Below are positions 48,401 through 62,576 of a stretch of DNA of 64,000 bases, one piece after another. How positions within the stretch are numbered: the first letter of the stretch is position 1; every line of letters begins with the position of its first letter. The stretch is taken from NCBI GenBank assembly GCA_000499405.2, contig HG738139.1, positions 11,370,616 to 11,434,615 on the forward strand, in the 5' to 3' direction. The stretch comes from Onchocerca volvulus. Its lineage: Eukaryota; Nematoda; Chromadorea; Rhabditida; Onchocercidae. The notes under the pieces were generated by a model. That model had not been told where the DNA came from and did no database searches. It saw only the letters and a program-made list of their open reading frames with translations. Both the position numbers and the translations under genes were made by a program.

Positions 48401-49646
48401 ACGAATAATAGCGCTTGGACGAAGTAACGATGTATTATTTGTATTGACGAATGATTTGAAGCCAATCGAAGAAATGTACTTCAAAAATGATGCCAAGGAA
48501 ACATGTAATTTTGCTATTTTATATCAGAAACATTATTATATAAGCTGTCAAAGTGCTATTTTGCAACTTTCAGAAGTTAGTTTATTTTTAATTTTTAGTT
48601 TTTAACTTTTTTCGTTCAATTTTTAAATTTCTGATTTAATTTTAATAAATTTAGTCATTCCTAATCTCTAGTAGACGGTAATTATATTTAACAGCTATTG
48701 TCATGAGATTTCTTTTTAAATATTAATATCCCGATTATATCCGATATAATCTCTATTATATTGAATATTCGGGACATTTCTAGATATTTTGATAATTTCG
48801 TAATAAAAGAAAAAAAAGAAAACAAAAATATGAATTTCAAAATATCATACCGAATATTTCTGTTTTTCTTTTTTTTTTTTTAATTTGAAATATAAGAAAT
48901 AATTCTATGTTTATTTCTCCTTTATTACATATAACAAAAATAATGATCTTTTAATTCAGGTTTCCAAATTATCTCACAATTTTGATTTCTTTTATGGAAT
49001 AAATTACTTAAATTGTATTCTTCTATTTTATTATAATAATCCATTCAAATATCTTTTTTACATTTCCATTCATTCAGAATGGCGAAATTAAGAAAAAGAT
49101 TGGTATTAATAATGGAACTTTTTCGCTTGGTATAACAATTGATGATCAAGCTCGAATAATTGCAATTGTTAGGGGACAACCACTTTTGCGAGTTTTTCAG
49201 GTCAATTTCGATAATATTATATACATATTTGAAATGTAATACTAACAGGAGAAAAAATTTTAAACTAAATTTCAAACTTAATTTTATGAAATTTATTATA
49301 AATTATCAAAAAAAAAAAAAATGTTTTGAACAATTATTACACAAATAATTGGAAATTCTTTTTATCACTTATACTGATTACTTCCAAATAATTAGCAATT
49401 TTATTTATCACTATTACTAATTGCTTCCATTTTATACAAATAATTTTACTCATAAATCCAATTTAATCGCTTACTTTTCAGGATGGTAAATTACGGTATA
49501 ATCTATCTGCGAGATCTACCGAAGAAATATCGGCAATTTGGTCGGAAGTTCTTTATGAGAATGGCCGATTGCATGTAGTGGATTATCTGACGAATAAACT
49601 GAAGACTTTTCGCTATCCGATCGGCGACACTGAAAATGATGCGTAA
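45486..49646 (+). CDS. Type II membrane protein with propeller-like ectodomain, unknown function
   Basis: Five exons, 45486-46310, 47569-47736, 48390-48575, 49078-49200 and 49482-49646, all in phase 0, give 488 residues. Residues 5-29 (AMIIICCLIISAALTVVIIL and following) form one uncleaved transmembrane segment near the N-terminus, so the bulk is predicted to be extracellular or lumenal. Residues 75-170 are Ser/Thr/Asn-rich with several N-x-S/T sequons (NLS, NIT, NTT, NRS). From about 245 onward, short strand-rich units such as GLLYVATNDGQITMINP, MTVTHNGDIIILNGT, DVLFVLTND and NGRLHVVDYLTNKLKTF recall NHL/WD-type beta-propeller blades. I do not recognise the family. A TTTTTAG acceptor lies five bases before the ATG, as in trans-spliced nematode genes. 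AATAAA is at 49846-49851. Exon 4's donor (GTCAAT) is atypical. Confidence 0.75.
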
Positions 49647-52600
49647 CATTTACGATGTGTTAATTGATCAAAGGTCAAGATGATGGGGTCATCGCCACAT
49701 CACCGGTCATTCTTCTCGCCTTTCTTATAAGTCATCATAAAGTGCAAACATGATTAACCCTTGTTGTCTTAGGCTCTAATTAGTATATTTGTCGAAAATT
49801 ATTATGCCAATTAGTGTATTTATCAAAAAATTGGTCATAAATTCGAATAAAATCATTGAAAAAGAGTGGTAAATCAGAATTAAAATTAACAATTAACAAA
49901 GTTTGCTTGATATTATAATAATTTCCCAAAATACAGCATTAGGAATTGTCATCTCTTATCAAAGATTATCACCGCTTGATGAGTGATGAAAATTATTTAC
50001 CAGCAATAAACAAGCGATTAATTTGAAAATTTGAAAAACAATCTTTCAGATATAGCAGGAAATAACATGGATGATTTTAATAATATCCTTTTTGGTCTAA
50101 CACAAAATTTAACAGATTGATTTGAAAATGATTTTCTTCCGACCATTCTGAAAAAAAAAAAAGTCATGAAACTTTTCCTTTTACATTTCTCGCTTTCATT
50201 TTGATCTAAATTATTTATTAATTCAATTTCAGTCCAATCCTTTAAGTTTCAATTTTCTGTTGTAAAATGACAAAGACAAATTAATATTTTTCATCTTTCT
50301 GAAAATTTCCGCAATAATTCTCAATCTCACATTTAATTAAAAGTATGAATCAAATAATTTTTCAAAAAATATATAGAAAGTATCTTACTTTCCTCTTTTT
50401 TTTTGTTGTAGCAATCAGTGAGATTTCGGATTAACTGTTAGCTAAATTTTTAAATAAAATTTACTAAATTTCCTTACTTGTCAAGAATATTTTTCACTTT
50501 TAAGATTTTATTCGTTCAAAAAAAAAAAATCTTTTTAAAATAATTCCAAATTCTCTCGTCGAAAATTTTTTGCTCTTAATTTCTTGTTAATTATATCAGC
50601 TTATTCTCCTGTCTAATGGGAATATTATGTAATTCTCTTCATTCAATCTTTTTATAATTTGAAAAGTTTTTTTTTTTAAATCATTCCATATTAGCAATAA
50701 ATCTATGCCTCATTTTCGTTATCTTTAAATTATTAATTAAAACATAATAAAAATGTAGCCTAAATTTATATCAACCACCAAAATTCATGCTGTATTTGTT
50801 ATCTTTTTAAAAAATATTCTTTTTCTGCAATCCATTTTATCGGTTAATTTAATTAAATAAGAAGACAATTTAGGAAAAAAAAGAAAAGACATCCCATAAG
50901 TAAAAAAAAAAAAGATTTCTCATGATTCAGGTTTCATATTTCCAGAGATTTTATATTTTAAAAAAAAATAATAGGAAGAAAAAAGGAAAAAAGAATTTCT
51001 TTTTGAAATAATCGAAATATTTCTTAATTTCTGTTGGAGTGATTTTAAAAATTTCAACTTTTTTCAACCATCACAAAATATTAATTAGTATCTGGCCATA
51101 ACAATAACAATCAGTACATTTTTGTTATGTGTAATGATCATTATTAATTATTATTGTTATTATTATTATTATTATTATCATTTTCACCATCATTATTATT
51201 GTTATTATATTAATACATTTTCTTTTTCAAATAAACGACAAGAAAGAATTAAAACGTGATATTGTGTGTTAATAGATGAATGATATTATTAGTGATTATT
51301 TGATTGGATAAAATGAATAAACGATATTCGTTGGTGTTTATATTTGTTCAGATTATCACCTGATTATCAATAACATGAAGATAAAGCGATGGCTTTATTG
51401 ATTTTAATTTATATCCAATTCAATTAAGTAGATTTAACAAGTATTTTAGCCGTTATGTTACCTACAAATTTGTGCCTATCGAAATAAGCCAAATATATAA
51501 ATTAAAATGTAAAGTTTTCCCAATTATCATCGATTAATTAATTAAAATTTAGGATTAATTATCCTACCCTTCTTCTACTCTTTCCCCGATGTCACCATGA
51601 TTTTGTGTACATTTTCTACTACTACCATTGCTAAGTCGTATGTAAATAAATAAATAACTTTCGTTGCTTTCAGTATCGATGAAATGTTTAGCTTCCAATC
51701 TAAGCAAATATAGAAGTTAAATAGAAGTAATTGCTACGATTAGCATGTTTTCTTCTTTTGAAAGTTATCCGAAATACCGGAAAAGGAGAAGAGAGAAGAT
51801 GGAAGAAGCGGAAGAGAGGATAATCCGGAAATGATCCGTTTGAAAAATATCAATTTATTCGAGAAATATGCTAACAACTTAAACGCCTTTTAACGATTGA
51901 TCGCAACGATATCTTGTGATATCATATTGAAGATTCGGTTTGATTTGATCCGGTTCGGTTAATTCGACGATTCCGCTTTTTAAGCCACAATTGCGCAACA
52001 ATATAACTACTCCAACCACTTCCACACATTATCTGTTTGACCGAATTGATCAGTCCGATAAATAAAGCTATGATTTATTTGTTTACCTTCTCCTCTTTCA
52101 ACTAATATTCATATTATTCATGTATTTAATAGATAATTTAATACCTAATTAACATGATTTTAAAATATCATTTAATTTGCTCACTAAAAATCGTTATAAT
52201 TAATATCGCTAATTTGTTTTAAGACGGCCTGTTAGTGTTGTTGAAATTATTGCAAATAATCATGAATAGATGGTTAAAGAAGACATAAAATTAGCGAAAA
52301 TCGCTAGCAATAAAGTCGTGAATTGCCTTACACCTATGAAGGACTAATTTCTTGCAAAAAGCTCCGGAAAGTTGGTTTTATTTGTTAAATAAATAAGAGA
52401 CAAATAAGTGAATCGAAATCTTTCACATGTTAATATATCAATATTTGTTTATTTTAATGTTCAATAAATAAAATAAAAGCATATTTGCTTGCACTTCTTT
52501 CCAGAATTCTTTTCTCATAATGCTTCTCAAATATATAAAGAAAAAATTATTGTTCATGCCGAAAATTTGCTTTATCTACTTTTTTATCAATTTTTTTTCC

Positions 52601-53365
52601 AGATGACTTTTTTTTAAATTTCATACAGTTGAATTGATTAATTTCTTAAAATTTAAAGTAGTTTTGCATTCTTCAATTTTTCTTACATATAATAATACAT
52701 CTAAGACTTGATATTATTAACCAAAACCTGCTTTATCAAAAAAATTGAGCATAAATTCAGAATTTTTTAAAAACAGCAATGATGATACTTCTTATTTCAT
52801 AAAGCGACAGTGCGGAAAGCTGAGGCCATCGTTTCTTCCCAAAATGATTTCGGTTCGATGAGTTTATTCATAATTGAAAGAGAACGAAGGATTAGAAATG
52901 TTGAAATAAATTTTGAATTTCCAAGCATGCATGTTTCACGTATCCACGGCTATGAATTAGAAATGTGAGGATGTAAAAGCATGCCGTATTTTTCTACATT
53001 TCATGTATTTGCAACATTAAATTAGGACAAAAAATGCTATTGGAAGATGATATTTCAAAGGTTTATTCGATTACCAGTCAAAAATGCGAATAAAAATGAC
53101 ATTTTATACCGTTACGATTCCTGATTTTACGTGTTATATTCAATATCATACATTTAGCGATGAATTGATAATACTTTTTAAATACACTCCACAGGGACCT
53201 ATATACACATTTATATTCAGTTTACATACTTATATTGCTTTTTTTTTTGCATTATTTCAGCAGCATGATGTTGCCATCAAATGAAGTTGACATCAAATCG
53301 TAAAAAATAAGGCATTAATTACATGATTATGTCATAATCTCTTTAATATGTTTTGTTAGTTTTTA
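49647..53365. other. Intergenic region with a GC-richer island at 51750-52070
   Basis: Mostly AT-rich, with an (ATT)n microsatellite at about 51145-51215. The island at 51750-52070 has a purine-rich start and several CCGG and GATCCGG words. It contains a 43-codon plus-strand frame ending NPEMIRLKNINLFEKYANNL followed by NAF and a stop. AATAAA occurs at about 52058. It may be an unrecognised exon or non-coding RNA; no call is possible. Confidence 0.3.
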
Positions 53366-53369
53366 GATC

Positions 53370-56300
53370 ATGAAGCAAAATGAAATATCACCAGAAGTTA
53401 TCACTGAATTGATACAATTTCTTTCACCGAATATACATCATCATTTACGACAACAAGCATTGGACTATGTTATTGGCCTTTCAGCATCTGAACAGTTTAA
53501 CGTGATATTCCAGGTTTAATTTTTATGAGTTTTTTTTTTTTGTGTGAGAAAGTGTTGATACTTTGCAATAAGTATCCTACTGATAGCATAAACCATTGGC
53601 TGAATCAAAAAATTGATAAAAGCATTATGAATCTTCTTCGGATGCAAATATGCTCATCTTGCAATTCGCTAAAATACAGAGAAGCTTTTGTATTGAAATT
53701 CCAATAAAACCCGGTATTACTTATTTCGCTGATATGAATACAGAAGTAGGAAGCTGTTGCCTAGGGATTATTGATTAATTGGAAATCCAGATTCATAAAG
53801 TTTACTAGTTAATTGCACTACTATTACTTCAACTATTTCAGTTTTTTGCTTTTGTCGAAATTTTCGAAAATTAATAGTGTTAAAGACTAGTTTTAAGTTT
53901 TTCTGGAAAATAAGTTGACCGGAAGGTATGGTTATAGCTATGAATAAGGCCAATAGCATGCTTGCATATGTAAGTAGAATGATAGTAGTTGTTAGAAGAA
54001 TGAATATTGTATTCAGTAGCATAAATTGCATTATTGGTCGAATAACTGTTATTAGTGAAGATTTGATTGCACCAGCCGATAAAGTGATTGTTATTATCAG
54101 ATGAATGGTTTTGATTATTAGTTGGATACCTAACAAAGCGGTAATTTAGTAACAAGGTTCATATATTCGAATATTTTATTATTTATTCAAGAAACGGAAA
54201 AATTATTATATTCAGAGATTCGAAATTAACGTAATTTTACTAAAACTTTTTCTACAGGCAAACGATTTCTTGTTGGGACGATCATTATGTAGATTAATTT
54301 GCGAAGATAATATAGATGGGAATAATATATTTCCTGCACTGATCAATGCAACCGCTACTGATGTATTATGTGCCAAATATGTAATTGATAATACTGAATT
54401 TATTCAACGATGTATCGAATTTTGTCGAGATAATAGTGAACAGTATTCATTAAATGCTGCAAAACTATTATCCAATTTATCGTTACACTTTCCGGACAGG
54501 GTTTGTTTTTTATTTTCTCTCCTGGAATATATATCAAGTGATATCATAGTTTTTATCTTTGAACTAGTACACTGGATATCATTTTGTACTGATATATTTT
54601 CCTATGATCTTAGGCAAGATGAAGAATTATTTTCACTTTTTCGTTGTCTAAACATAATTAATATAGCATTTTATCAATTGATGGATTAAATAGAGCGAGT
54701 TAATAGCTGCTGTCGTTTACGTATTTAAAGAAAAAAAAAAATCTATATGTGAAACATTTTAGTTTTCTGACAATGTTTTATTTGATTAAAAGAGTTCAAG
54801 TTTGTGAAATCTTATTTCTCATCTAACAGGTTTTACTACTTTTGAAAATAAAGGATCTGTCACTTGTAAGTGAAAAAAAATGTTAGATGAATTTAAAGAA
54901 GGAATAAAATTTTAAGTGAAAGACAAAGCTGTTATGAGATAGTACATTTTGAATACTATCATATCTTTTAACATATATGAAATCGATTACTATCGAATGT
55001 TATGAACAGCCTTCCTCTAAAAAATACAGTTAAACAATTTCATTTGATCAACGCGCTGGTTAGACTTGTTGTTTGATAATTTCCAGAAATTTCTTTCATT
55101 TTCAAGTATTTTTAAATTATCCAATTATATTTTTGTCAACGTTTCAGTTGTACGATGCCGCAATGAAAAGTTGGGAAAATATTGTTGCTGATATAATAAG
55201 TAAGTTTTTTCTTCTAATTCATTTTCAGTGAATATATTAGAATGAATAATTTTTTCATGGCCAATTTGCAAATGTGAGTAATTTTGTAGAGAATTATTTA
55301 TTTGATGGTCTTTAAAAATCTTTGTCATTATGCTTATCGAAATTTAATTAGGAAATATAAAAAGTTATAACTTATGAAAAGATTAGTTTTCGCTTTATTA
55401 CTTTAGGTATCAATTTTTACCTTTTTATAATTCTTAGTGCTGATTATTTGCCAAGAAAATTTTCAGAAAGATTGAATGATTCAATATCCCATGAAAATAT
55501 CGATTATCTCGGCTATGTGCTTGTAAACTTTACTTCAATTGCAAGCATCCGCTTTTTATTATGTGAAAAGTTTGTTCGACAAATACTACCATTGGTGGAT
55601 TGCATCAAAAGATCAGAAAGATGTCTAATTGCCATTGATATTTTACGAAATTTATGTTTCGAAAGCAGTAAGTATTGCAAAAATTTTTTTTTCCATAGTT
55701 TTACTTTGGAATATATAGATCAATACAGAAAGAGTTATATTCCAGAATATAAGATTTGTACTACGAATGATGAATTGAAACGTGAAATATCTTCTTTTTT
55801 CATCCAGTGACTTAATAGATTCTGTTTTTTGCTACCTATATATACCTGTTATAATAGAAAGTGGGGAAAGAACTTTCTTTTTCTATTAAATAAAATGTTC
55901 AATTAGATAAATTCAAATTTGATAGAAATATAAAGTAATAGTTTCTGATGGAGCAGAATTATTATTTATTGTAAAATTTGTCTTTGCTCACTTATATTTT
56001 TTATTTTTAATCTTTTTAATAAGTTTGATGAGATTCCCCTCCTTTTTTCCAATGAAGAAGTATGCGTGAATCGAATGGCGGTGTTTATAAAGGTTGATAA
56101 GATTGTTGTATCAAGTTATCAGTAAGGAGCGGTACGTTGAAGCGTTTTGCTTACACAGCAAGCATAAAAAACATCAAATAGGCTACCGCCAAGGGAGCAT
56201 TAAGCCGATTATATCATTTGGAATATTCATATTTGTCTGATGGCATCTATATCATCACACTTCAACACTTTTTGTTTGTTCGTTGTCAAAGTGAAAATTT

Positions 56301-58652
56301 TTTTGCATTATTTGCTTAAATGAAAAGATTTTTTCTGAGCTGCAAAAACAATGCTAAAATTTGATTTTTTCGTTCATTCAATAAAATTTTTTCCAATTTT
56401 TATAATAGAGAAATGATGCAGAAATTTCAAATTCTTCAATATCAGAATAATTTTATATTGCACTGGTAAAACTTTTTTATGTTTTGGATAGCAGAGGCAA
56501 AGCTCCATACATAGATCATTAAGACATTAATAGCAAAAAGTTAATATCCACTTTGCTATTGATTAGTAGCAGAACTTAACTTTCACTACTTTTCATCAAT
56601 TAATCATCATGGCGGACAAATATCTTTAACAATTTATTTACATCACCATATGTGTAACTTTTTAGTTTGCGAAAACTTCCAGAATTACAATCCAGCGGAA
56701 TAGTTTTTGTAAAATATTACCAAACTTTATTGCGTATTGTATACTTCCTAATGATTTATACGGAACTTTTCAAAATTTTCTTTCTCTTTTTTTTTGTATG
56801 TAGCAATTATAAGTTGCACTTTATTCCTTATTCTGTACAGTCTCATGACATTTTTGAAATTAGTGTCAGAATAAAAGAGTAAATGAAATACGACGTTAAT
56901 TTTTTTCTGGATTTTTTTCTTTCTGCTTAGAATTCATCGCAGTCTATAACTGATAAGATATCACTTCAAATGTAAATGCTAGCATCATAATATTCTATAA
57001 AAAAACTGCTCTAATGAAGAAGAGAAAATGTTATTTCTAGTTTTATTTAAAAAAAAAAAAAAAAAAAGGTTAACAGTAAAGGAGAAAGTAATTGAGAAGG
57101 AGCTGAAAAATGAAGAAAAGTATGATGGAAAGAAGAAACGATACTGTAGCTTCTTGACATTTATAGTGGTAAATATTAGTATAACAACAGTAGGAAAGGA
57201 AAGGATAGGTGAATGAAAAAGCTTATGGAAGGATTATGAATGGTTTGGAATGTGCCAAATGTAAGTAGCATAGTAATATCCTGAATGAAGGTGGAAATTG
57301 ATTTTCTTTTATTTGTAAATAGATTATCTCGCACAATAGTTTAATGAGGTCTGAATTCGATATGGTCAATACACTTGACCTTTATTTAGTAAAATATCGA
57401 TAATGATCTCATCACTTGCATCAATAGCTATAATATATTAATTTCTTAAACGTTTCAAGAATTAGTTGTAGTATATATTTAGAACATAAATTGATAACAA
57501 ATATTTTAGTATCAAATTTTAAATAAATACTGATACTGATAGATGATTTAGGGTAGAAGCAGATATTGCAGTTAAGAACTTCTAATTTTGAAATAGTGTC
57601 CTCCTTATGTTATCGCCATTTTCAAGTGTTGCTATCCTCTTTTTTTATTTCAGTGATCAAGAATTAGGGAAGAAAGATAGAAATGAAGGAACATAAGTAC
57701 AATAACAGATAATGAATTGAGGAATGTAGACTAACAGTTAGTAAATAAATATAGAAAAGGATGGATTTGAATTTAAATTTAAATAAGCAATTTTTTTTTC
57801 ACATCGATATTTAGAATGGGTAACTAATTTTTAAAAAACATCGAAAATTTTCGGACTAAAAATTTTCTGGAAATCTTATTTCTAATGGAAATAGCATTAA
57901 TAAAAACCTAGGAAGTATTGTTGGTTATGTTATGTTACTTATATAAAATATGTCGAAGACTAAATGATAAGGATCAAAAAGACAAATACACTGTTATTAT
58001 TTGTTTCAAAGTTTTAAGAAAAACGATTATTATAATGCATCGATCAAATTTTTGACTGGAATAGGACTCAAAACTTCTTTATTATTCAATGAAAATTCTA
58101 TTTGAAAACAAAAAATGGATTTTGACCCCTAAATTAAAAGTTTTTAATTCAGTACTTTCATTTTTCAATAATGGAAACAAGAAGGTTGAAATTTATTTTT
58201 TTAAGAATTTTTTTATGCTTAAAAAATGACGATTTCAAAATGATGAAATATTACTAAAAATATCATTTTTCTTGGAGAGAAAGTGAAGAGAAAGACATTC
58301 AGTAAAATAAACCATACAATCACTTCTTATCATTCCATCCAGTATAAGATACTAAATTTTTATTATCCTCTCTCTATATAGATATCAGTTATTTTATCGC
58401 TATATTCTTATATCTAAGGCTAACTGTCTGTTAAATAACATTATTAGATCATTTTTGCAAATAATTAATGGTATTTCCTCAAGTATTAACATGCTAACAG
58501 CATGTGAGTTCAGTGATTAGTTCTGATTCAAATAGAAATTTTATTGTCGTTTTTTATAAATAAGGAAGAATTTTAAATGGCATTATAACAGTTGTTTTTT
58601 TTTTTAATATATGTAAATATATATAAGAGAACTTTATATATTCCTTTTTTTT

Positions 58653-58696
<44 letters not shown>

Positions 58697-61600
58697 ATAG
58701 TTCTAAATATTCTTTGAATTTATTTAAGGATTCTTTGTATTTGTATTGAATGAACGAAAAAAATTCTGAGATATGAATATGAATTACTGATTGTTGCTTC
58801 ATTTACTAGTAAGAATCATAAATATGTAGAATTTCCTTTCCAAATTAGACTATTTTTCAATAAATGCTGAGGCATCTTATTGGATCACAGCATAGTAATA
58901 AATATTTCAGATTAAATAAATAAAGAAAAGTTTGCTTTTAATATTCGAAATTTCAATGAATGCTGTATTTACCACAAATAGGTCGAACTGTTTAATTCCA
59001 TCAAGCGTTTTTAGCTTTGAGCAGTTATTCATTGGGTAAATTATTCGAATTTTCCACTCTTAGATCAATTAGTTCAATCTTTCCAACTAACTTATCAAAT
59101 ATCGTAATAAATAAAGCACTGATCGCATATTCATTATGTCCTTCTGATTTAAAGCTTAGTTATAACCCAACTTATTTATTTACCATCTTCTCAAGTACTG
59201 TTTTGTTCCACTTAAAACTCTGACAGCGACTAATTGCTTCATTAGCATTAGCATGCTTAAACAAAGTGTAATTTGATTACTTTAATAGGAATTACCGTTA
59301 ATTTTAATTTCTAAGTGTCTTGTTGGTTACATAAATGTTTACTATACTACGATAATTTTGCTGTTCAAATTTCGAAAATAATATTGATCAGTCAGAATTG
59401 TTTCATTTGTTATTATCATTAATAATCACTGATATGATTCCACTGATCAATCAAAAAAGTAATTTATGACATATTTAGTGTGCTCCTTAATAAATTTCAG
59501 CCGCATAGAAGCATTGAATATTAAACAGTTATCATGATTTATAATTGGTGCAAAAATTGGATATTACCAAAATCGGATGATGGCTTATAGGCATATGACT
59601 TTGTTTATGGATTTGTATGCTGGTACTTGTTTAACTTTAAATTTAATTGGAGAAATTAAAAATTGTTTGCTTAATTAGTACTAGAAGATGATAAGTTACG
59701 AATTTAAGATAATTCATTAAGCAACTTGAATAATATCAAGAAAACTACGCAATTCATATTAATGATGCTTGTTTTTACAAAATTAAGCCATTGTATTTTG
59801 GGGAAGAAACTTGCATCACGTCACTTCACAGCAGTCGTTCTTGTATCCCCATAATTACTTTTGAAGGCTAGTTTTTGTTCTTTTCATTTGGTGGTAAAAA
59901 AATTTTTCTTTAATGGTTTTCACGCTTGATTACTCAAATATAATTCCAATTTATTTATGGCCAAAGAGAAAAGTTACTTTTCCTCTTTCTTTTTTTTTTC
60001 TTTTTTGCTGCTTGCCTAAGATTTAGGAAATGGATTGTTACTTTGTAGAGGACCGTTTTTTTTTTTTATCTTCACCTTCCAAAAGAATTAGCACAATTGA
60101 TGAATTATATTTATAGCGGAAGTGTTAAGATAGAAAGGTCAAAAGAGTATTTGCTTGAAATATGGTACTATTGCTGAAAATAACATTTTGAAAAGTTGGA
60201 AAACTAATGGAAAAAGCCTTTTTTTCCTTTTTTTTTTTTTTGAAAATGCTGCAAATAAAAAGACTAGGTCATATTATATATATACATATTAAACTTACGG
60301 ATTATATATAATTTCATTGAATGTCAGAAATGAATCAAACCAATAAGTAGTATGAGGATTGATTGACGGATAAAGAGCTAAACTGAGAATAGTTTGCTTA
60401 TAAGTTAGCTATTCCCTTCCATATTAAAACTTATTATTATCATTATTATTATTATTGCTATTAATGTTATTATTATTACTATTACTGTCATATTATTGTC
60501 AAACTTTCATTAGTTGTGTCTGATGGAAAAGCTTCCGGAGTTGAATTTTAAAAATGTCATGCAAATGAAATTAGAATAGGAATTAGACCAACGTTTATGT
60601 CATTATGCACATACAAAGAAATTTATCTTCATCATCAAGTTCGAATAGTATTTATTTTCCATTCAGCTAGATAATTTAATAAATTTATTGGTATAGTAGC
60701 ACTCATCAAATATTCTTGCAAAATATTTAATAGTAGAAGAATACATTTACTTCACATATCAGAGTAATTATTTAAATACTTAAAATTAAGCTTTAGCTTT
60801 ATTTATTGCCTATTTTCAATTATGATGCTTAAAAATTTGCCGTCTTCTTATTTAAAATTCATTAGATGAGACATTTAATTATCGCTTGTTCCTGGAATAC
60901 TTAATTTGCTGTGTGATACTTTTTGATACTTGGTAATCGTGATGTTTTCCGATACTTGTATAATTATAATCACTTTAATACTTGAGATAAATACAATCCA
61001 GAATTTTTTTATTCTTAAATATCTTGCGAAGATATTTTGATGCATGCTATATTAAAAATAGATGTGTTCATCTTAATCGAATAAAATACAAATGCAATTT
61101 TATTTCAGTGATAAAGAACAAATTTTTTTTAAAATGATGCATAATGATATAATCATTGCCCGAATTGTTTCTTTATAATTTGATTTCATTCCATACCTTT
61201 AGAAATCTAGTTCGATGAGTCTTATCACTCCTAAACATTTTATAAGCTTAGTAATAATGATGCTGTGGTAATGATATAATGATAAGATCAGCAATATTGA
61301 TAACAATAACAATAGGCTATAATATAGCAGCTAATTTTTTGCAAACAAACCATTCTTAGTTTAACTTATTCATTTAAACATTTTTTAAATCGTGATTATA
61401 ATACGGTAGTTATTTATTATCCATCATCATCATCATCCTCTTGAAAAGCAGTGGGTAGCATTAAGTCATTTCTTACTAGATTTCTAAGTTTTCTGTTATT
61501 GATCGTTCCTAATTTATAGTCATTATCGTTGATCACGTTTCATTTATCATTATTGATCACTTCTTATTTATGATCATCATCATAGATCACTTCTCATTTA

Positions 61601-62576
61601 TTTCTTTATCATTGCTAATGTTTGTTAAAGCATTTATTAAAATATATAAGATACATAGGTATACGTATATGCTTGCGAATATATGTTATATAACAGCTGT
61701 TATAAAATCTACGTTTTATTTCCATGTTTATTATATATATTTTTACGTTTTTTCTTTCTTTTTTTTTTGTTCTATGTTTATTTGCTGAATGATGAAAGAA
61801 AAGAATACTCATCAATGCATTAATCTGAGTTAGGAGTTGAAAAGGAAATGTTATTTAATAACATTATGAATGAAAAATATGTTTAGAATTACTTTTTATT
61901 AGCATTCAGATTTATCACTTATCAGTAAGGAAAAATCAAGAATTTGATATAATTTTATCACAATATACATTTGGTTATCATCGCCCTTCGCTTTGTATAT
62001 GACGATAAAAAATTGTTGAGCAACATATATGAAGCAGTTATTATAAGTCCAAAAGATTTACATATTAAAAAAAAAAAATCGGTCTATATTAACTTTTAAC
62101 CATCAGTAAAGTTGTAATGATTTGCATATTTAACAAAATTATATCAGGATAAATGTTTTACATTTGTTCAGATTTATCTCGAAGCAGAACTAGATTTTAT
62201 TCATGCAATGCAATCATTGCGATCTTTTTAAGACAAGAAAAAAAGAGCTTTTTTTTTTTTTAATTTGAATGATTGGTTTGCTTGTTCTCGTTTCTCATTA
62301 TTTATTTTAAAAGTTTAAATTTTTAAAATTGAAAAAGAAGCAAAATTTTAAGTTAGAAAAAATAAAGTAAAAATGAACTGTTTTTCAGCTTGTCATTCGA
62401 TGCTTCTGGATAAAAATGATGAATTGTTGAGTACACTGTTCAAACCATTAGCTGATGTAAATGATAATTTGGATGATGATGAAATTGAAAAGTTACCACT
62501 TCAGTTGCAATATTATGAAGGTCATCGATGTCAAGATCCATTGATCACAAGCAAAATTATCGACTCACTCTATCAG
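53370..62576 (+). CDS. HGH1: HGH1 (FAM203) homologue, partial at right edge
   Basis: An ARM/HEAT-like repeat protein. In yeast and human HGH1 is a chaperone adaptor for folding of elongation factor 2. Exons 53370-53513, 54258-54500, 55148-55199, 55407-55667 and 62389-62576 join in phase into 296 residues. Family landmarks: ELIQFLSPNIHHHLRQQALD (13-32), an armadillo-type stretch LNAAKLLSNLSLHFPDR in exon 2, ILRNLCFES (about 225-233), and LLSTLFKPLADVNDNLDDDE then IEKLPLQLQYYEG (266-278). The last matches the conserved LPFLLLPLAG...ERLPVDLQYL block of human HGH1. The conserved C-terminal GRxxxR and REL motifs are missing, so one or more exons lie to the right; human HGH1 is about 390 residues. 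An acceptor sits 3 bases before the ATG. Exon 4's acceptor (at 55405-55406) was chosen because it alone keeps phase. Intron 4 is 6.7 kb. Confidence 0.85.
55668..62388 (+). other. 6.7-kb intron 4 of HGH1, no nested gene seen
   Basis: Very large compared with the other introns here. It holds a GC-richer patch at 56040-56280, long homopolymers (T run near 58652-58697), ATT microsatellites near 60430-60485 and a short tandem repeat at 61501-61615. I found no coding exon in it. Confidence 0.6.
61501..61615 (+). repeat. Degenerate ~28-bp tandem repeat
   Basis: Four units begin at 61501, 61531, 61555 and 61585. Each starts GATCRYKTY and is followed by a TTATTTAT-like segment and an ATCATT-type end (for example GATCACTTCTCATTTATTTC). 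Confidence 0.7.
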
